DNA of 11,987 nt from Chloroflexota bacterium (GTDB lineage: Bacteria > Chloroflexota > Limnocylindria > Limnocylindrales > CSP1-4). The stretch spans positions 1 to 11,987 of the forward strand of contig JAJYGO010000155.1 in the NCBI GenBank assembly GCA_021785115.1, read 5' to 3'. Positions 5,699 through 11,987 of this stretch are shown piece by piece. The notes under the pieces were generated by a model. The model made no database searches, had not been told where the DNA came from, and worked only from the letters and a program-made list of their open reading frames with translations. The position numbers and the translations under genes were made by a program. Position 1 is the first letter of the stretch. Each line of letters starts with the position of its first letter.

Positions 5699-7561
5699 AT
5701 GCATCGTCGACCGTCCGCCGCTTTCGCGCTCGCCCTCGCGCTGGCCGGCGCCGTCCTCGGGCCCATCGGGGCCCCGGGTCTTGCCGGGCCCGTGCGCGCC
5801 GCCACGCCCCCGAAGGTCGTCGTGGTCGTCGGGCCCACCCACTCCCTCACCTCCAGCAACCTGCAGTGGGGCGAGGCCATCGCGCAGGACGCCGCGTCGC
5901 ACGGCGCGCAGGTCATCCGCGTCTTCTACCCGGATGCCACGTGGTCGGCGGTTGCCGCCGCCGCGGCGGGAGCGAACCTGCTCATCTACCTGGGCCACGG
6001 CAACGGCTATCCCTCGCCGTACACCAGCAGCCTGATGCCCGACCGGCAGGACGGGATGGGGCTGGACCCGGTCGCCGGCGCCGCCGAGGACCAGGTGCAG
6101 TACTACGGTGAGCAGTACATGGCGACGCTGCACCTCGCCCCGGACGCCCTGGTGATCCTGAACCACCTCTGCTACGCCAGCGGCAACAGCGAGCCGGGGC
6201 TCCCCCAGCCCACCCAGGCGGTGGCGATCCAGCGGGTCGACAACTTCGCGGCCGGGTTCATCGCCGGGGGTGCCGCGGCCGTGATGGCCCTCGGCACGCA
6301 GGACGCCGGCGGCATCGTGGATGCGCTGTACGGGCCGTCCCAGACGCTCGACCAGCTGTTCATGGCGACCGGCGGGATCGGCGTGGCGCAGTTCACCGTC
6401 CCCTCCGTCCGCACGCCGGGCGCGCGGCTCCACCTCGACCCGGACAGCGCCACCTCGGGTTTCTACCGGTCGCTTGCCGGGAACCTCGATCTCGCCTCGT
6501 CGGCCGTCCTCTCGGGCGGATCGGCGGCCGCCGCGCCCGTGACGGGCGCCGCGCCGGGTGCCGTCCCGACGCCCGCGCCGTCCCCGACGACGGTCGCGCC
6601 GGCGGTCCTGGCCCCGATCGTCGCACCGACACCCACCCCGCAGCTCGCCGCGCTCAGTGCCCCCTCGGTCTTCACTCCCAACGGCGACGGCATCTCCGAC
6701 GTGCTCCCGGTCACCTACGCCATGTCGGCGCCGGGCACCCTCGAGGTCTCGGTCGTCACTGTGCCCGGCACGGGCAACCCGCTCGGGGCGGGGGCCGTGG
6801 TCCGGCACCTGGTGCTGGCGGCGATGCCCTCCGCGGGTCGCTTCACCTGGGACGGCACCGCGGACAACGGCTCCCCGGTCCCCGACGGCGACTACGACCT
6901 CACCGTCGCCCCGATCGGCCCCACCGGGACTTCCGGCCCCGCGATGACGGTCCGGACCCGCGTCCTGACGGCGATCAAGTCGCCCGCCGCGAGCCCGTCC
7001 GTCTTCTACCCGCTCGACGGGGACGGCGTCGCCGACGTCACCGCGCTCTCGTTCACGCTCACCCAGCCGGCGACCGTCACCTGGACGGTGACGAACACGG
7101 CAGGCCGGGTCGTCCGCACGCTCTGGCCGGCCAGGCCGGTCCAGCCGGGCACGTGGACCGAGCCGTGGGATGGGACGGCCGGACCGGCCGGCACCAGGCT
7201 GCCCGCCGGCGAGTACCGTTCCGTGATCGCCGCGACCACGGCCGCGGGGACGATCGTGATGCGCGCCGCCGTCTGGCTGGCGCCGTTCCGCGTGACGGCC
7301 TCGCCGTCCAGTGGCGTCCCGGGCCAGACGGTGGGTGTCAACATCGCCGCCGCCGAGCCGCTGCGCGCGGCGCCCCGGGTCGTGGTGCGGCAGCCGGGCC
7401 TCGCCGCGTACGTCGTCGCCACCCGCGCCACCGGCGGTCTCGGCTACCGGGCCGTCTTCCGGCTCCGGGCCGGCACCCCGGGCACAGTGACCGTGCAGGT
7501 GCTGGGCGTCGACCGGGCCGGCAACGTGCTCTCCTCCGTGACGCGGGTCGGGCTGCGCTGA
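5699..7561 (+). CDS. Secreted caspase/gingipain-like protein with two FlgD-type Ig-like repeats
   Basis: A 620-residue exported protein without a close match that I recognise. Residues 1-35 are a signal peptide (basic start, hydrophobic core, cleavage near VRA-A). Residues 38-265 form an alpha/beta domain with alternating hydrophobic strands. One strand ends in His100-Gly (LLIYLGHG) and a later one in Cys158 (ALVILNHLCYAS), the layout of clan CD cysteine peptidases (caspase, C25, C11). A Pro/Thr/Ala-rich linker runs from about 275 to 320. Two FlgD-Ig-like repeats follow: FTPNGDGISD to WDGTADNG.PVPDGDY (322-404), and FYPLDGDGVAD to WDGT..LPAGEY (433-515). The end (528-620) looks like a further beta domain. 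The ATG at 5699 follows GGAG (5689-5692) by six bases. Peptidase activity is inferred from motif layout only. Confidence 0.75.
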   Translation: MHRRPSAAFALALALAGAVLGPIGAPGLAGPVRAATPPKVVVVVGPTHSLTSSNLQWGEAIAQDAASHGAQVIRVFYPDATWSAVAAAAAGANLLIYLGHGNGYPSPYTSSLMPDRQDGMGLDPVAGAAEDQVQYYGEQYMATLHLAPDALVILNHLCYASGNSEPGLPQPTQAVAIQRVDNFAAGFIAGGAAAVMALGTQDAGGIVDALYGPSQTLDQLFMATGGIGVAQFTVPSVRTPGARLHLDPDSATSGFYRSLAGNLDLASSAVLSGGSAAAAPVTGAAPGAVPTPAPSPTTVAPAVLAPIVAPTPTPQLAALSAPSVFTPNGDGISDVLPVTYAMSAPGTLEVSVVTVPGTGNPLGAGAVVRHLVLAAMPSAGRFTWDGTADNGSPVPDGDYDLTVAPIGPTGTSGPAMTVRTRVLTAIKSPAASPSVFYPLDGDGVADVTALSFTLTQPATVTWTVTNTAGRVVRTLWPARPVQPGTWTEPWDGTAGPAGTRLPAGEYRSVIAATTAAGTIVMRAAVWLAPFRVTASPSSGVPGQTVGVNIAAAEPLRAAPRVVVRQPGLAAYVVATRATGGLGYRAVFRLRAGTPGTVTVQVLGVDRAGNVLSSVTRVGLR

Positions 7562-7597
7562 GGGCCGCCCGGGCCGCGTATCACCGGCTGTGCTGAG

Positions 7598-7615
7598 CGC
7601 CCGGACGACCGGGCG
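7598..7615 (+). terminator. Short GC hairpin after the secreted-protein gene
   Basis: CGCCCGG-ACGA-CCGGGCG forms a perfect 7-bp stem with a four-base loop, 36 bases after the stop codon at 7561. There is no following T-tract, so it is a weak terminator candidate. It sits just before the probable promoter of the glycosyltransferase pair. Confidence 0.35.
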
Positions 7616-7629
7616 GGATGAGGGACCGG

Positions 7630-7635
7630 TACACT
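7630..7635 (+). promoter_or_regulatory. Probable -10 element of a leaderless promoter for the GT2 gene
   Basis: TACACT (7630-7635) fits the TANNNT pattern of -10 boxes, and the ATG at 7643 starts eight bases after its last T. Transcription would then begin at or next to the start codon. No Shine-Dalgarno sequence precedes this ATG, which agrees with a leaderless mRNA. No clear -35 is seen. Confidence 0.45.
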
Positions 7636-7642
7636 CCACCCG

Positions 7643-8422
7643 ATGAGCTCTCCCGCGCCGGCCGCCGCGTACGACGACACGTGGGTGGTGCTGCCCACCT
7701 ACAACGAGGCGGAGAACCTGCCCGGGATCGCGTCGGCCATCCTGGAGCGGCTGCCGGGGGCCACCCTCCTGGTCGTCGACGACGCGTCACCCGACGGCAC
7801 GGGCGCGCTCGCCGACACCATGGCCGCCGAGAACCCGCACGTCCGGGTCCTCCACCGGCCCGGCAAGCAGGGGCTGGGGCGCGCGTACATCGACGGGTTC
7901 CGCGTCGCGCTCGACGGCGGGGCCGGGCGCATCGTGCAGATGGACGCCGACTGGTCGCACGACCCGGCGTCCCTGCCCGCGCTGGTGGCTCCGCTGCAGA
8001 ACGGCGCGAGCCTGGTGATCGGCTCCCGGTACGTGCGCGGGGGCGGCACCGTGGACTGGGGGCTCGGCCGCCGGGTCATCTCCAGGGGCGGCTCGACGTT
8101 CGCGCGCCTGGTGCTCGGCCTGCCGGCGCACGACCTGACCGGGGGGTTCAAGGCATGGCGACGCGAGACGCTGGCGTCCATTCCCTGGGAGCGGGTGCAC
8201 GCCGGGGGCTACGTCTTCCAGATCGAGATGACCCACCTGGCCCACCGGGCCGGGGCCCGGGTGGTCGAGATCCCGATCGTCTTCCGGGACCGGCGCGCGG
8301 GCACGAGCAAGATGTCGCGGCGGATCGTGGTCGAGGCCCTGCTGGTGGTGGTCACGCTCCGGTGGGAGGCGCTGCGGGGTCGCCGGCTCCGCCGACCGTG
8401 GACCGGCCCACGGGCCCGCTGA
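7643..8422 (+). CDS. Polyprenol-phosphate mannose synthase-like GT2 glycosyltransferase
   Basis: This family transfers mannose (or another hexose) from a nucleotide sugar to polyprenyl phosphate at the inner face of the membrane, making the lipid donor for extracytoplasmic glycosylation. The 259-residue product is the length of a stand-alone catalytic domain. Motifs appear in family order: LPTYNEAENL (17-26), VVDDASPDGTG (44-54), metal-binding MDADWSHDP (100-108, usually DADLSHDP), VIGSRYVRGG (125-134), DLTGGFKAWRRE (164-175), GYVFQIEM (189-196) and IPIVFRDRRAGTSKMS (210-225). There is no C-terminal membrane domain, as in DPM1 and single-domain Ppm proteins. The stop overlaps the next start in TGATG. 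Mannose as donor sugar is inferred from the family; glucose is possible. Confidence 0.9.
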   Translation: MSSPAPAAAYDDTWVVLPTYNEAENLPGIASAILERLPGATLLVVDDASPDGTGALADTMAAENPHVRVLHRPGKQGLGRAYIDGFRVALDGGAGRIVQMDADWSHDPASLPALVAPLQNGASLVIGSRYVRGGGTVDWGLGRRVISRGGSTFARLVLGLPAHDLTGGFKAWRRETLASIPWERVHAGGYVFQIEMTHLAHRAGARVVEIPIVFRDRRAGTSKMSRRIVVEALLVVVTLRWEALRGRRLRRPWTGPRAR

Positions 8423-9759
8423 TGCGCGAACTTGCCGGGATCGACGCGCGGCCCCCCGAGCGTCCCTCGCCGGCGCGGATCGTGATCGACCTGCGCCCCC
8501 TCCAGGAGCCGGAGCGGACGCCGATCACGGCCGCATACCTGCACCGCCTGCTGGAGGCATTTGCCGCCGACCCGCTCCCCGGCGAGTCGTTCGTGCCGGT
8601 GCTCCGGGCGATGCGCCCGGACCCGACCCGCGACCTGGAGGAGCGGGGCCTGCCGATCGCCGGTCGCCGGCACGTCCTCCCGACGACGCGCTTCCTCCGC
8701 TCGGCCGGGCTCACCGTCGACGCGTTCCAGCTGCGCGGCGCCGAGTTCGGCGCGTCTCGCGGCGCCGGCACTCCCGGCAGCCCGGGAGCCGTCTACCACA
8801 CGGCCGGCGGGGCCGTCCCGCTCGGCTCCGAGCTGCCGGTGGTCGCGACGCTCCTCGACCTGGCTCCCTGGGAGCTCCCGTCGATCTACGCGGCGAGCCC
8901 CGCCGCGCGCTTCGGCCACCGGCTGCGGGCACGGATCCTGCGGGACGCCACCCGCCTGATCGTCACCTCGCAGGCCACCGCCGACTCGGCCCGGCGCCTG
9001 GTCCACGTCCGGCCGGAGCGGATCGCCGTCGTCCCGCTGGCCGCCGGCCCGGCGTTCGTTCCCGACGCGGGGCGAGCGGACCGCGTGGCGGCGCTGCGGG
9101 CGCGCCTGGGTCTGCCGCCGCGGTACCTGGTCTTCGCCGGCCGATATGACGCGCGCAAGGATCTCGGCACCCTCTTCCGCGCGCTGGCCGCGCTGCGCGA
9201 GGAGCATCCCGAGCTCGCCGCCAGGCGTCGGCGGACGACGGCCGCGGAGGCCCCCGCGACCCCCTCGGCCGAGGTGCCGCGCGAGCATGTGCCGTGGCCC
9301 CCCGTGGTGGTCCTGGCCGGGGCTCAGGGCGCCGACGAGGGCGACGCGCCTGCGCTCGCACGGGCGGCGGCGCGGCACGGGGTTCGCGACCTGGTGCTGC
9401 TGGTGCCGCTGCTCGACGCGGACGACCTCGCCACGCTCGAGGCCGGCGCGCAGGCCACCGTCTTCCCGGCCATCAGCGAGGGGACGGGACTTGCGGCGCT
9501 GGAGTCGCTCGGGGTGGGGATCCCGGTGGTCGCGTCCCGCGTCGGGCCGCTGCCGGAGCTGGTCGGCCCTGCCGGGATCATCGTCGAGCCCCGGGACCCG
9601 GCACGCCTTGCGGCTGCCCTGCGAGCGGCGTGGTCGGGGCACATCCACGACCAGTTGCGGCGGGTTGCGCGCCAGCGGTCGCTCTCAGGGCGGCGGACCT
9701 GGGCGGACGTGGCGCGCGAGACGCGCGAGGTCTACGCGGCGGCACTCGGCCGCACCTGA
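8422..9759 (+). CDS. GT4 family glycosyltransferase (GT-B fold)
   Basis: A retaining glycosyltransferase of 445 residues, probably acting on an envelope glycan; acceptor and donor are unknown. The C-terminal donor domain begins YLVFAGRYDARKDL (about 235-248), a standard GT4 segment. It contains the E-x7-E motif in SEGTGLAALE (352-361), followed by GIPVVASRVGPLPELVGPAGI (366-386). The N-terminal half is more divergent, beginning RIVIDLRPLQ near 19. An Arg/Ala/Pro-rich insertion (about 266-292) interrupts the donor domain. The start ATG at 8422 shares its A with the GT2 stop codon (TGATG), so translation is likely coupled. The frame is open further upstream to 7618, but that part overlaps GT2 and is not family-like. 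Confidence 0.88.
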   Translation: MRELAGIDARPPERPSPARIVIDLRPLQEPERTPITAAYLHRLLEAFAADPLPGESFVPVLRAMRPDPTRDLEERGLPIAGRRHVLPTTRFLRSAGLTVDAFQLRGAEFGASRGAGTPGSPGAVYHTAGGAVPLGSELPVVATLLDLAPWELPSIYAASPAARFGHRLRARILRDATRLIVTSQATADSARRLVHVRPERIAVVPLAAGPAFVPDAGRADRVAALRARLGLPPRYLVFAGRYDARKDLGTLFRALAALREEHPELAARRRRTTAAEAPATPSAEVPREHVPWPPVVVLAGAQGADEGDAPALARAAARHGVRDLVLLVPLLDADDLATLEAGAQATVFPAISEGTGLAALESLGVGIPVVASRVGPLPELVGPAGIIVEPRDPARLAAALRAAWSGHIHDQLRRVARQRSLSGRRTWADVARETREVYAAALGRT

Positions 9760-9790
9760 CCAGCCGGCCGGCCTCGCCGCCTGGGGGTCA
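9757..9790. terminator. Imperfect inverted repeat between convergent stop codons
   Basis: TGACC at 9757-9761 pairs with GGTCA at 9786-9790, and an inner AG/CT pairing is possible with a bulge. The structure spans the stop codons of the GT4 gene and of the convergent lipoprotein gene. It could slow transcription from both sides, but it is short, has a large loop and lacks a T-tract. Confidence 0.25.
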
Positions 9791-11065
9791 GACCGGGGTC
9801 GACTTCGAGCCCGGCGCCGTCCGAGGCGGGACCGTCAGCGTCACGGTCGTGCCGACCGGCACCACCTGGATCGCGATCTGCCCGCGCACCAGCGGGATCG
9901 GCGCGCCCGCGTCCGACCCCGCGGCCTGCGTGAGCAGCAGCGGCGCCGTGTCGGAGGCCTTGCTCCAGCGTGCCTCGACGGCGACGCCGTCCCGCAGCAC
10001 CAGCGCCTGTCCGGTCCCCGTGTACCCCAGCTCGAGCCGCCCCTTGGCCTGGTTGGTGGGCTGGCCGGGCGCGTTCAGCAGCGGGCCCACCTGCACGTAG
10101 ATCACGATCACGTCGTAGGGGGCCACGCGCGCTCCCGTACCGGCGTCGATCTGCGGCGCGCCGTCCACCGAGCGCAGGTAGCGGTCGGTGGACCGGTCAT
10201 AGGCGTAGGAGATGACTCCGGCGGGGTACGGCACCACCAGCGATCCCCCCGTGGGGCGCGCGGACAGCGGCGCCGGGTCGACGAAGGTCCAGGCGGGCGA
10301 CGGCGCGGGCGGCACGCCCAGCCTGGCGGCCAGGTCGTCGAGCTGCCGCGAGCTCGAGTAGACGTTGTGGGGCGCCACCCGGGTGGTGATGCGGGGCATG
10401 TAGGCGGCCCAGCGGAACTCGTCGGCATTCCAGATGGTGGTCCCGTTCATCGCGTCCAGCGCCGCGAGTGCATTCGGCGCCCCGCCGACGTGGGCGTAGA
10501 GCGGATTCCACTCCGCGGCCCATCCCACGAAATACAGGCGGCTGCTGCGGATCGGCCCGATGGCGGGGGCGACGCCGGACTGGTACAGCGCCATGTAGCG
10601 GGGGATCCCGCCCTCGGCAGGGGCCTGGAAGAGGATGTCCGCGTCGGCCAGCCCCGACTGGGGCCGCGCCGCCGGTGCGTCGTCGATCATCACCGCGACC
10701 ACCGGTCGCTCGGCGGCGGCGGGGCTCTCCAGCACGCCGTCGGTGGGAGCCGGGACCAGCGGGACCGGGGTGGGCGAGGGCGAGACCGACGGGGCCGCCG
10801 CCGCCGCCTCCGGCAGCTCGCCGGCGATCCCGCCGGCCGATGCCGCCGGGCTCGCCGGCTCCGGCGTCGAGGTCCCCACCGGCGTGCCGGAACAGCTGGC
10901 CAGGAGCAGGGCGGCCACGATGGTGACCGCGATCCACGCCACGGCGGTGGCCCGGCCGGTCGGGGAGGCGAGTCTCCGCCGCGCGCCGCGGACGAGCCGG
11001 CGGCGCGTGACGACGCGTCGACGGCGGGACGGGCGGGTCTCGGGCAGTCGGGTCGACGCCACCAT
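9788..11065 (-). CDS. DUF3048 (YerB-like) lipoprotein
   Basis: A predicted surface lipoprotein of 425 residues, member of the DUF3048 family typified by Bacillus YerB, whose role is not established. The N-terminus is unusually long and Arg-rich (1-40). A hydrophobic helix (about 41-56) and lipobox LAS-Cys58 follow. A Pro/Ala/Ser/Thr-rich linker runs from 59 to 118. The DUF3048 core begins VVAVMIDDAPAARPQSGL (122-139) and includes ADILFQAPAEGGIPRYMALYQ (142-162) and GPIRSSR (170-176). A second part near 315-425 contains YDVIVIYVQ and the VEARWSKAS segment. The ATG at 11065 is preferred over one at 11380, whose extension would be antisense to the next gene and is low complexity. No ribosome binding site is seen; a -10-like box sits eight bases upstream. 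Confidence 0.9.
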   Translation of the reverse strand: MVASTRLPETRPSRRRRVVTRRRLVRGARRRLASPTGRATAVAWIAVTIVAALLLASCSGTPVGTSTPEPASPAASAGGIAGELPEAAAAAPSVSPSPTPVPLVPAPTDGVLESPAAAERPVVAVMIDDAPAARPQSGLADADILFQAPAEGGIPRYMALYQSGVAPAIGPIRSSRLYFVGWAAEWNPLYAHVGGAPNALAALDAMNGTTIWNADEFRWAAYMPRITTRVAPHNVYSSSRQLDDLAARLGVPPAPSPAWTFVDPAPLSARPTGGSLVVPYPAGVISYAYDRSTDRYLRSVDGAPQIDAGTGARVAPYDVIVIYVQVGPLLNAPGQPTNQAKGRLELGYTGTGQALVLRDGVAVEARWSKASDTAPLLLTQAAGSDAGAPIPLVRGQIAIQVVPVGTTVTLTVPPRTAPGSKSTPV

Positions 11066-11073
11066 CGCGGCGG

Positions 11074-11079
11074 ATCGTA
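11074..11079 (-). promoter_or_regulatory. Probable -10 element of a leaderless promoter for the DUF3048 gene
   Basis: On the minus strand TACGAT (11079-11074) fits TANNNT and lies eight bases before the ATG at 11065. The bases between (CCGCCGCG) contain no Shine-Dalgarno sequence. The arrangement matches that before the GT2 gene at 7630-7643 and suggests a leaderless transcript. No clear -35 is visible. Confidence 0.45.
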
Positions 11080-11132
11080 CCAACCGGCGCCGTGCGCTGC
11101 CGAGGCGCAGAATCGACCCGGAGGTGCAGGCC

Positions 11133-11543
11133 ATGACCGAGACAGGGGGATCCGGAGCAGAGGCCGGCCACGGGCTGGCCCCGTCGATCGAGGCGGACCG
11201 GATCGACTTCGCCCTTGGCGCCGTGGGAATGGCGCGGGCGCACGAGCTGGAGATCGCGCAGGCGGGGGTGGGGCTCGCGCTTGCCGACGAGGCCACGCTG
11301 CGGCAGTCCAGTGCCCGGGTCCTGCTGGCCAGGGAGTCCGTCAGGCTCGAGCTGTCGGCCGCGGCGAGCGTGGTGGCCAACCACGTGGACGTCGGACCGA
11401 GGACTGCGGTGGCCGTCCTGGTCGCGCGCAGCGTGGAGGGCGACGTGCGTCCCCTGCTGGACTGGCGGGGCGCCGTCGCATTCGGCGCGGCGTTCGGCCT
11501 GGTGGCGGCGCTCTTCGGCGGGCGACGTCGCGCCCGCGACTGA
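11133..11543 (+). CDS. Small membrane-anchored protein of 15-16-residue repeats
   Basis: A 136-residue protein of unknown function. After a Gly/Ala-rich start it has five tandem repeats: residues 22-36, 37-51, 52-66, 67-82 and 83-98. Each begins with two or three polar or charged residues, alternates hydrophobics, and ends in a hydrophobic pair plus Ala (MARA, LALA, VLLA, SVVA, VLVA). The spacing suits a beta-solenoid coil. VEGDVRPLLDWRG (101-113) leads into one transmembrane helix (about 113-129) and a basic tail RRRARD, so the solenoid is probably outside and the tail inside, or the reverse. I recall similar hypothetical proteins in Chloroflexota, not a named family. The ATG at 11133 has a strong GGAGGT (11120-11125) seven bases upstream. 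It is divergent from the DUF3048 gene, 67 bases apart. Confidence 0.8.
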   Translation: MTETGGSGAEAGHGLAPSIEADRIDFALGAVGMARAHELEIAQAGVGLALADEATLRQSSARVLLARESVRLELSAAASVVANHVDVGPRTAVAVLVARSVEGDVRPLLDWRGAVAFGAAFGLVAALFGGRRRARD

Positions 11544-11550
11544 TCAGTCG
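11537..11550. repeat. 14-bp perfect palindrome over a stop codon between convergent genes
   Basis: CGACTGATCAGTCG is fully self-complementary. It includes the TGA stop of the small repeat protein (11541-11543) and ends one base before the stop codon of the convergent regulator gene (11552-11554). As RNA it can fold as a 5-bp stem with a GATC loop. It could serve as a weak bidirectional terminator. Confidence 0.45.
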
Positions 11551-11551
11551 G

Positions 11552-11987
11552 TCAGGGCCGTCCGGCCGCGTCCGGCGACGTCCCGATCGGCGCCGAGACG
11601 GTCTCCGGCGCGCGGTCGGTCTCCGCCGCGCCACCCGGCTGCGTGCCGCGCGCCTCCGACGCGCATCTCGCGCAGAGCCCGTAGAAGTCGAGGACGTGCG
11701 AGCTGACCTGGAACCCGGCGAGATCCGGGGCGTCCGAGACCAGGCACGGGCGGATCGGCTGCAGGAGCCCGCACCGCAGGCAGATGGCGTGCTCGTGGTG
11801 GCCCGTGCCGCAGAACCCGTACGCGACCGCCCCGGACGCGAGCGTCGCGCGCTTGATCCGCCCGGCCGCGTCCAGGCGCTCGAGCGTCCGGTAGACCGTC
11901 GCCAGGCTGGTGGCGGGCGCCTGCTCGCGCGCATCGTGCAGGAGCTGCTCGGGCGTCTCGAGCCGTCCCGAGGCGATCATCGCGTCC
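11552..11987 (-). CDS. Fur-family metal-dependent repressor, Zur-like, 5' end outside window
   Basis: This is a metal-responsive DNA-binding repressor; the visible part has about 144 residues. Counting from the ATG at 11980, the winged-helix recognition segment ATSLATVYRTLERLDAAGRI is at about 23-42. Then come CGTGHHEHAICLRCG (57-71), FYGLCARC (99-106) and a Pro/Ala/Thr-rich tail. Cys67, Cys70, Cys103 and Cys106 form the structural zinc site. Cys57 four residues before the His cluster matches, as I recall it, the spacing of the Zur zinc-sensing Cys of Mycobacterium FurB, so Zur is more likely than Fur. The frame stays open to the window edge and the first Fur helix is missing, so the true start lies upstream and the ATG at 11980 is internal. 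The stop is eight bases from the convergent gene's stop. Confidence 0.88.
   Translation of the reverse strand, partial: DAMIASGRLETPEQLLHDAREQAPATSLATVYRTLERLDAAGRIKRATLASGAVAYGFCGTGHHEHAICLRCGLLQPIRPCLVSDAPDLAGFQVSSHVLDFYGLCARCASEARGTQPGGAAETDRAPETVSAPIGTSPDAAGRP

Noticed and set aside
5621..7639. Minus-strand open frame of 672 codons opposite the secreted protein
   Set aside because: It is an Arg/Gly/Asp-rich shadow with no domain. The plus-strand frame has a signal peptide, motifs and Ig-like repeats.
7618..8421. Upstream open frame joined to the GT4 gene
   Set aside because: It overlaps the conserved GT2 gene in another frame and has a low-complexity Arg/Gly translation. The GT4 starts at 8422 in the TGATG overlap.
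11066..11380. 105-residue upstream extension of the DUF3048 lipoprotein
   Set aside because: It would be antisense to the small repeat protein, which has its own strong ribosome binding site, and would place the lipobox at an implausible depth.

Overview
The window is uniformly GC-rich chromosomal DNA (by eye about 70 % or more) with dense, short-spaced genes. It has no rRNA, tRNA, CRISPR array, transposase or phage gene. The gene set is MreB/MreC, a DUF3048 lipoprotein, polyprenol-phosphate mannose synthase, UDP-glucose dehydrogenase, a Fur-family regulator and FlgD-Ig-like secreted proteins. Together with the absence of any outer-membrane gene, this suggests a high-GC member of the Chloroflexota or a neighbouring Terrabacteria lineage. 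That placement is an inference from gene style, not from a marker gene.

Layout. Positions 1-1031 hold no convincing gene. They contain a 25-bp direct repeat (71-95 and 114-138), three tandem copies of an approximately 89-bp repeat (494-780) and a probable promoter. The rod-shape pair mreB (1032-2084) and mreC (2095-3039) follows on the plus strand, and no mreD comes next. Convergent to them is a minus-strand pair: an SDR oxidoreductase (4479-5378) transcribed ahead of a UDP-glucose/GDP-mannose dehydrogenase (3124-4428). Positions 5379-5698 separate this pair from a divergent gene and carry a cluster of strong, mutually exclusive hairpins.

A 620-residue secreted protein follows (5699-7561). 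It has a caspase/gingipain-like His-Cys module and two FlgD-type Ig-like repeats. Next come two overlapping glycosyltransferase genes, a polyprenol-phosphate mannose synthase-like GT2 (7643-8422) and a GT4 (8422-9759). A DUF3048 lipoprotein gene (9788-11065) converges on them. Divergent from it is a small membrane-anchored protein built of 15-16-residue repeats (11133-11543). The minus-strand end of a Fur/Zur-type regulator (11552-11987, 5' end outside the window) closes the window.

Functionally most genes concern the cell envelope: shape (MreBC), sugar-nucleotide and glycan synthesis (Ugd, GT2, GT4), and exported or membrane-bound proteins of unknown role. The least described items are the secreted His-Cys/FlgD protein, the repeat-built small membrane protein, the repeat array ahead of mreB, and two enzymes with altered catalytic motifs (Ugd with CLPEQ for CFPKD; the SDR with SxxxR for YxxxK). 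Two genes look as if they are read from leaderless transcripts.
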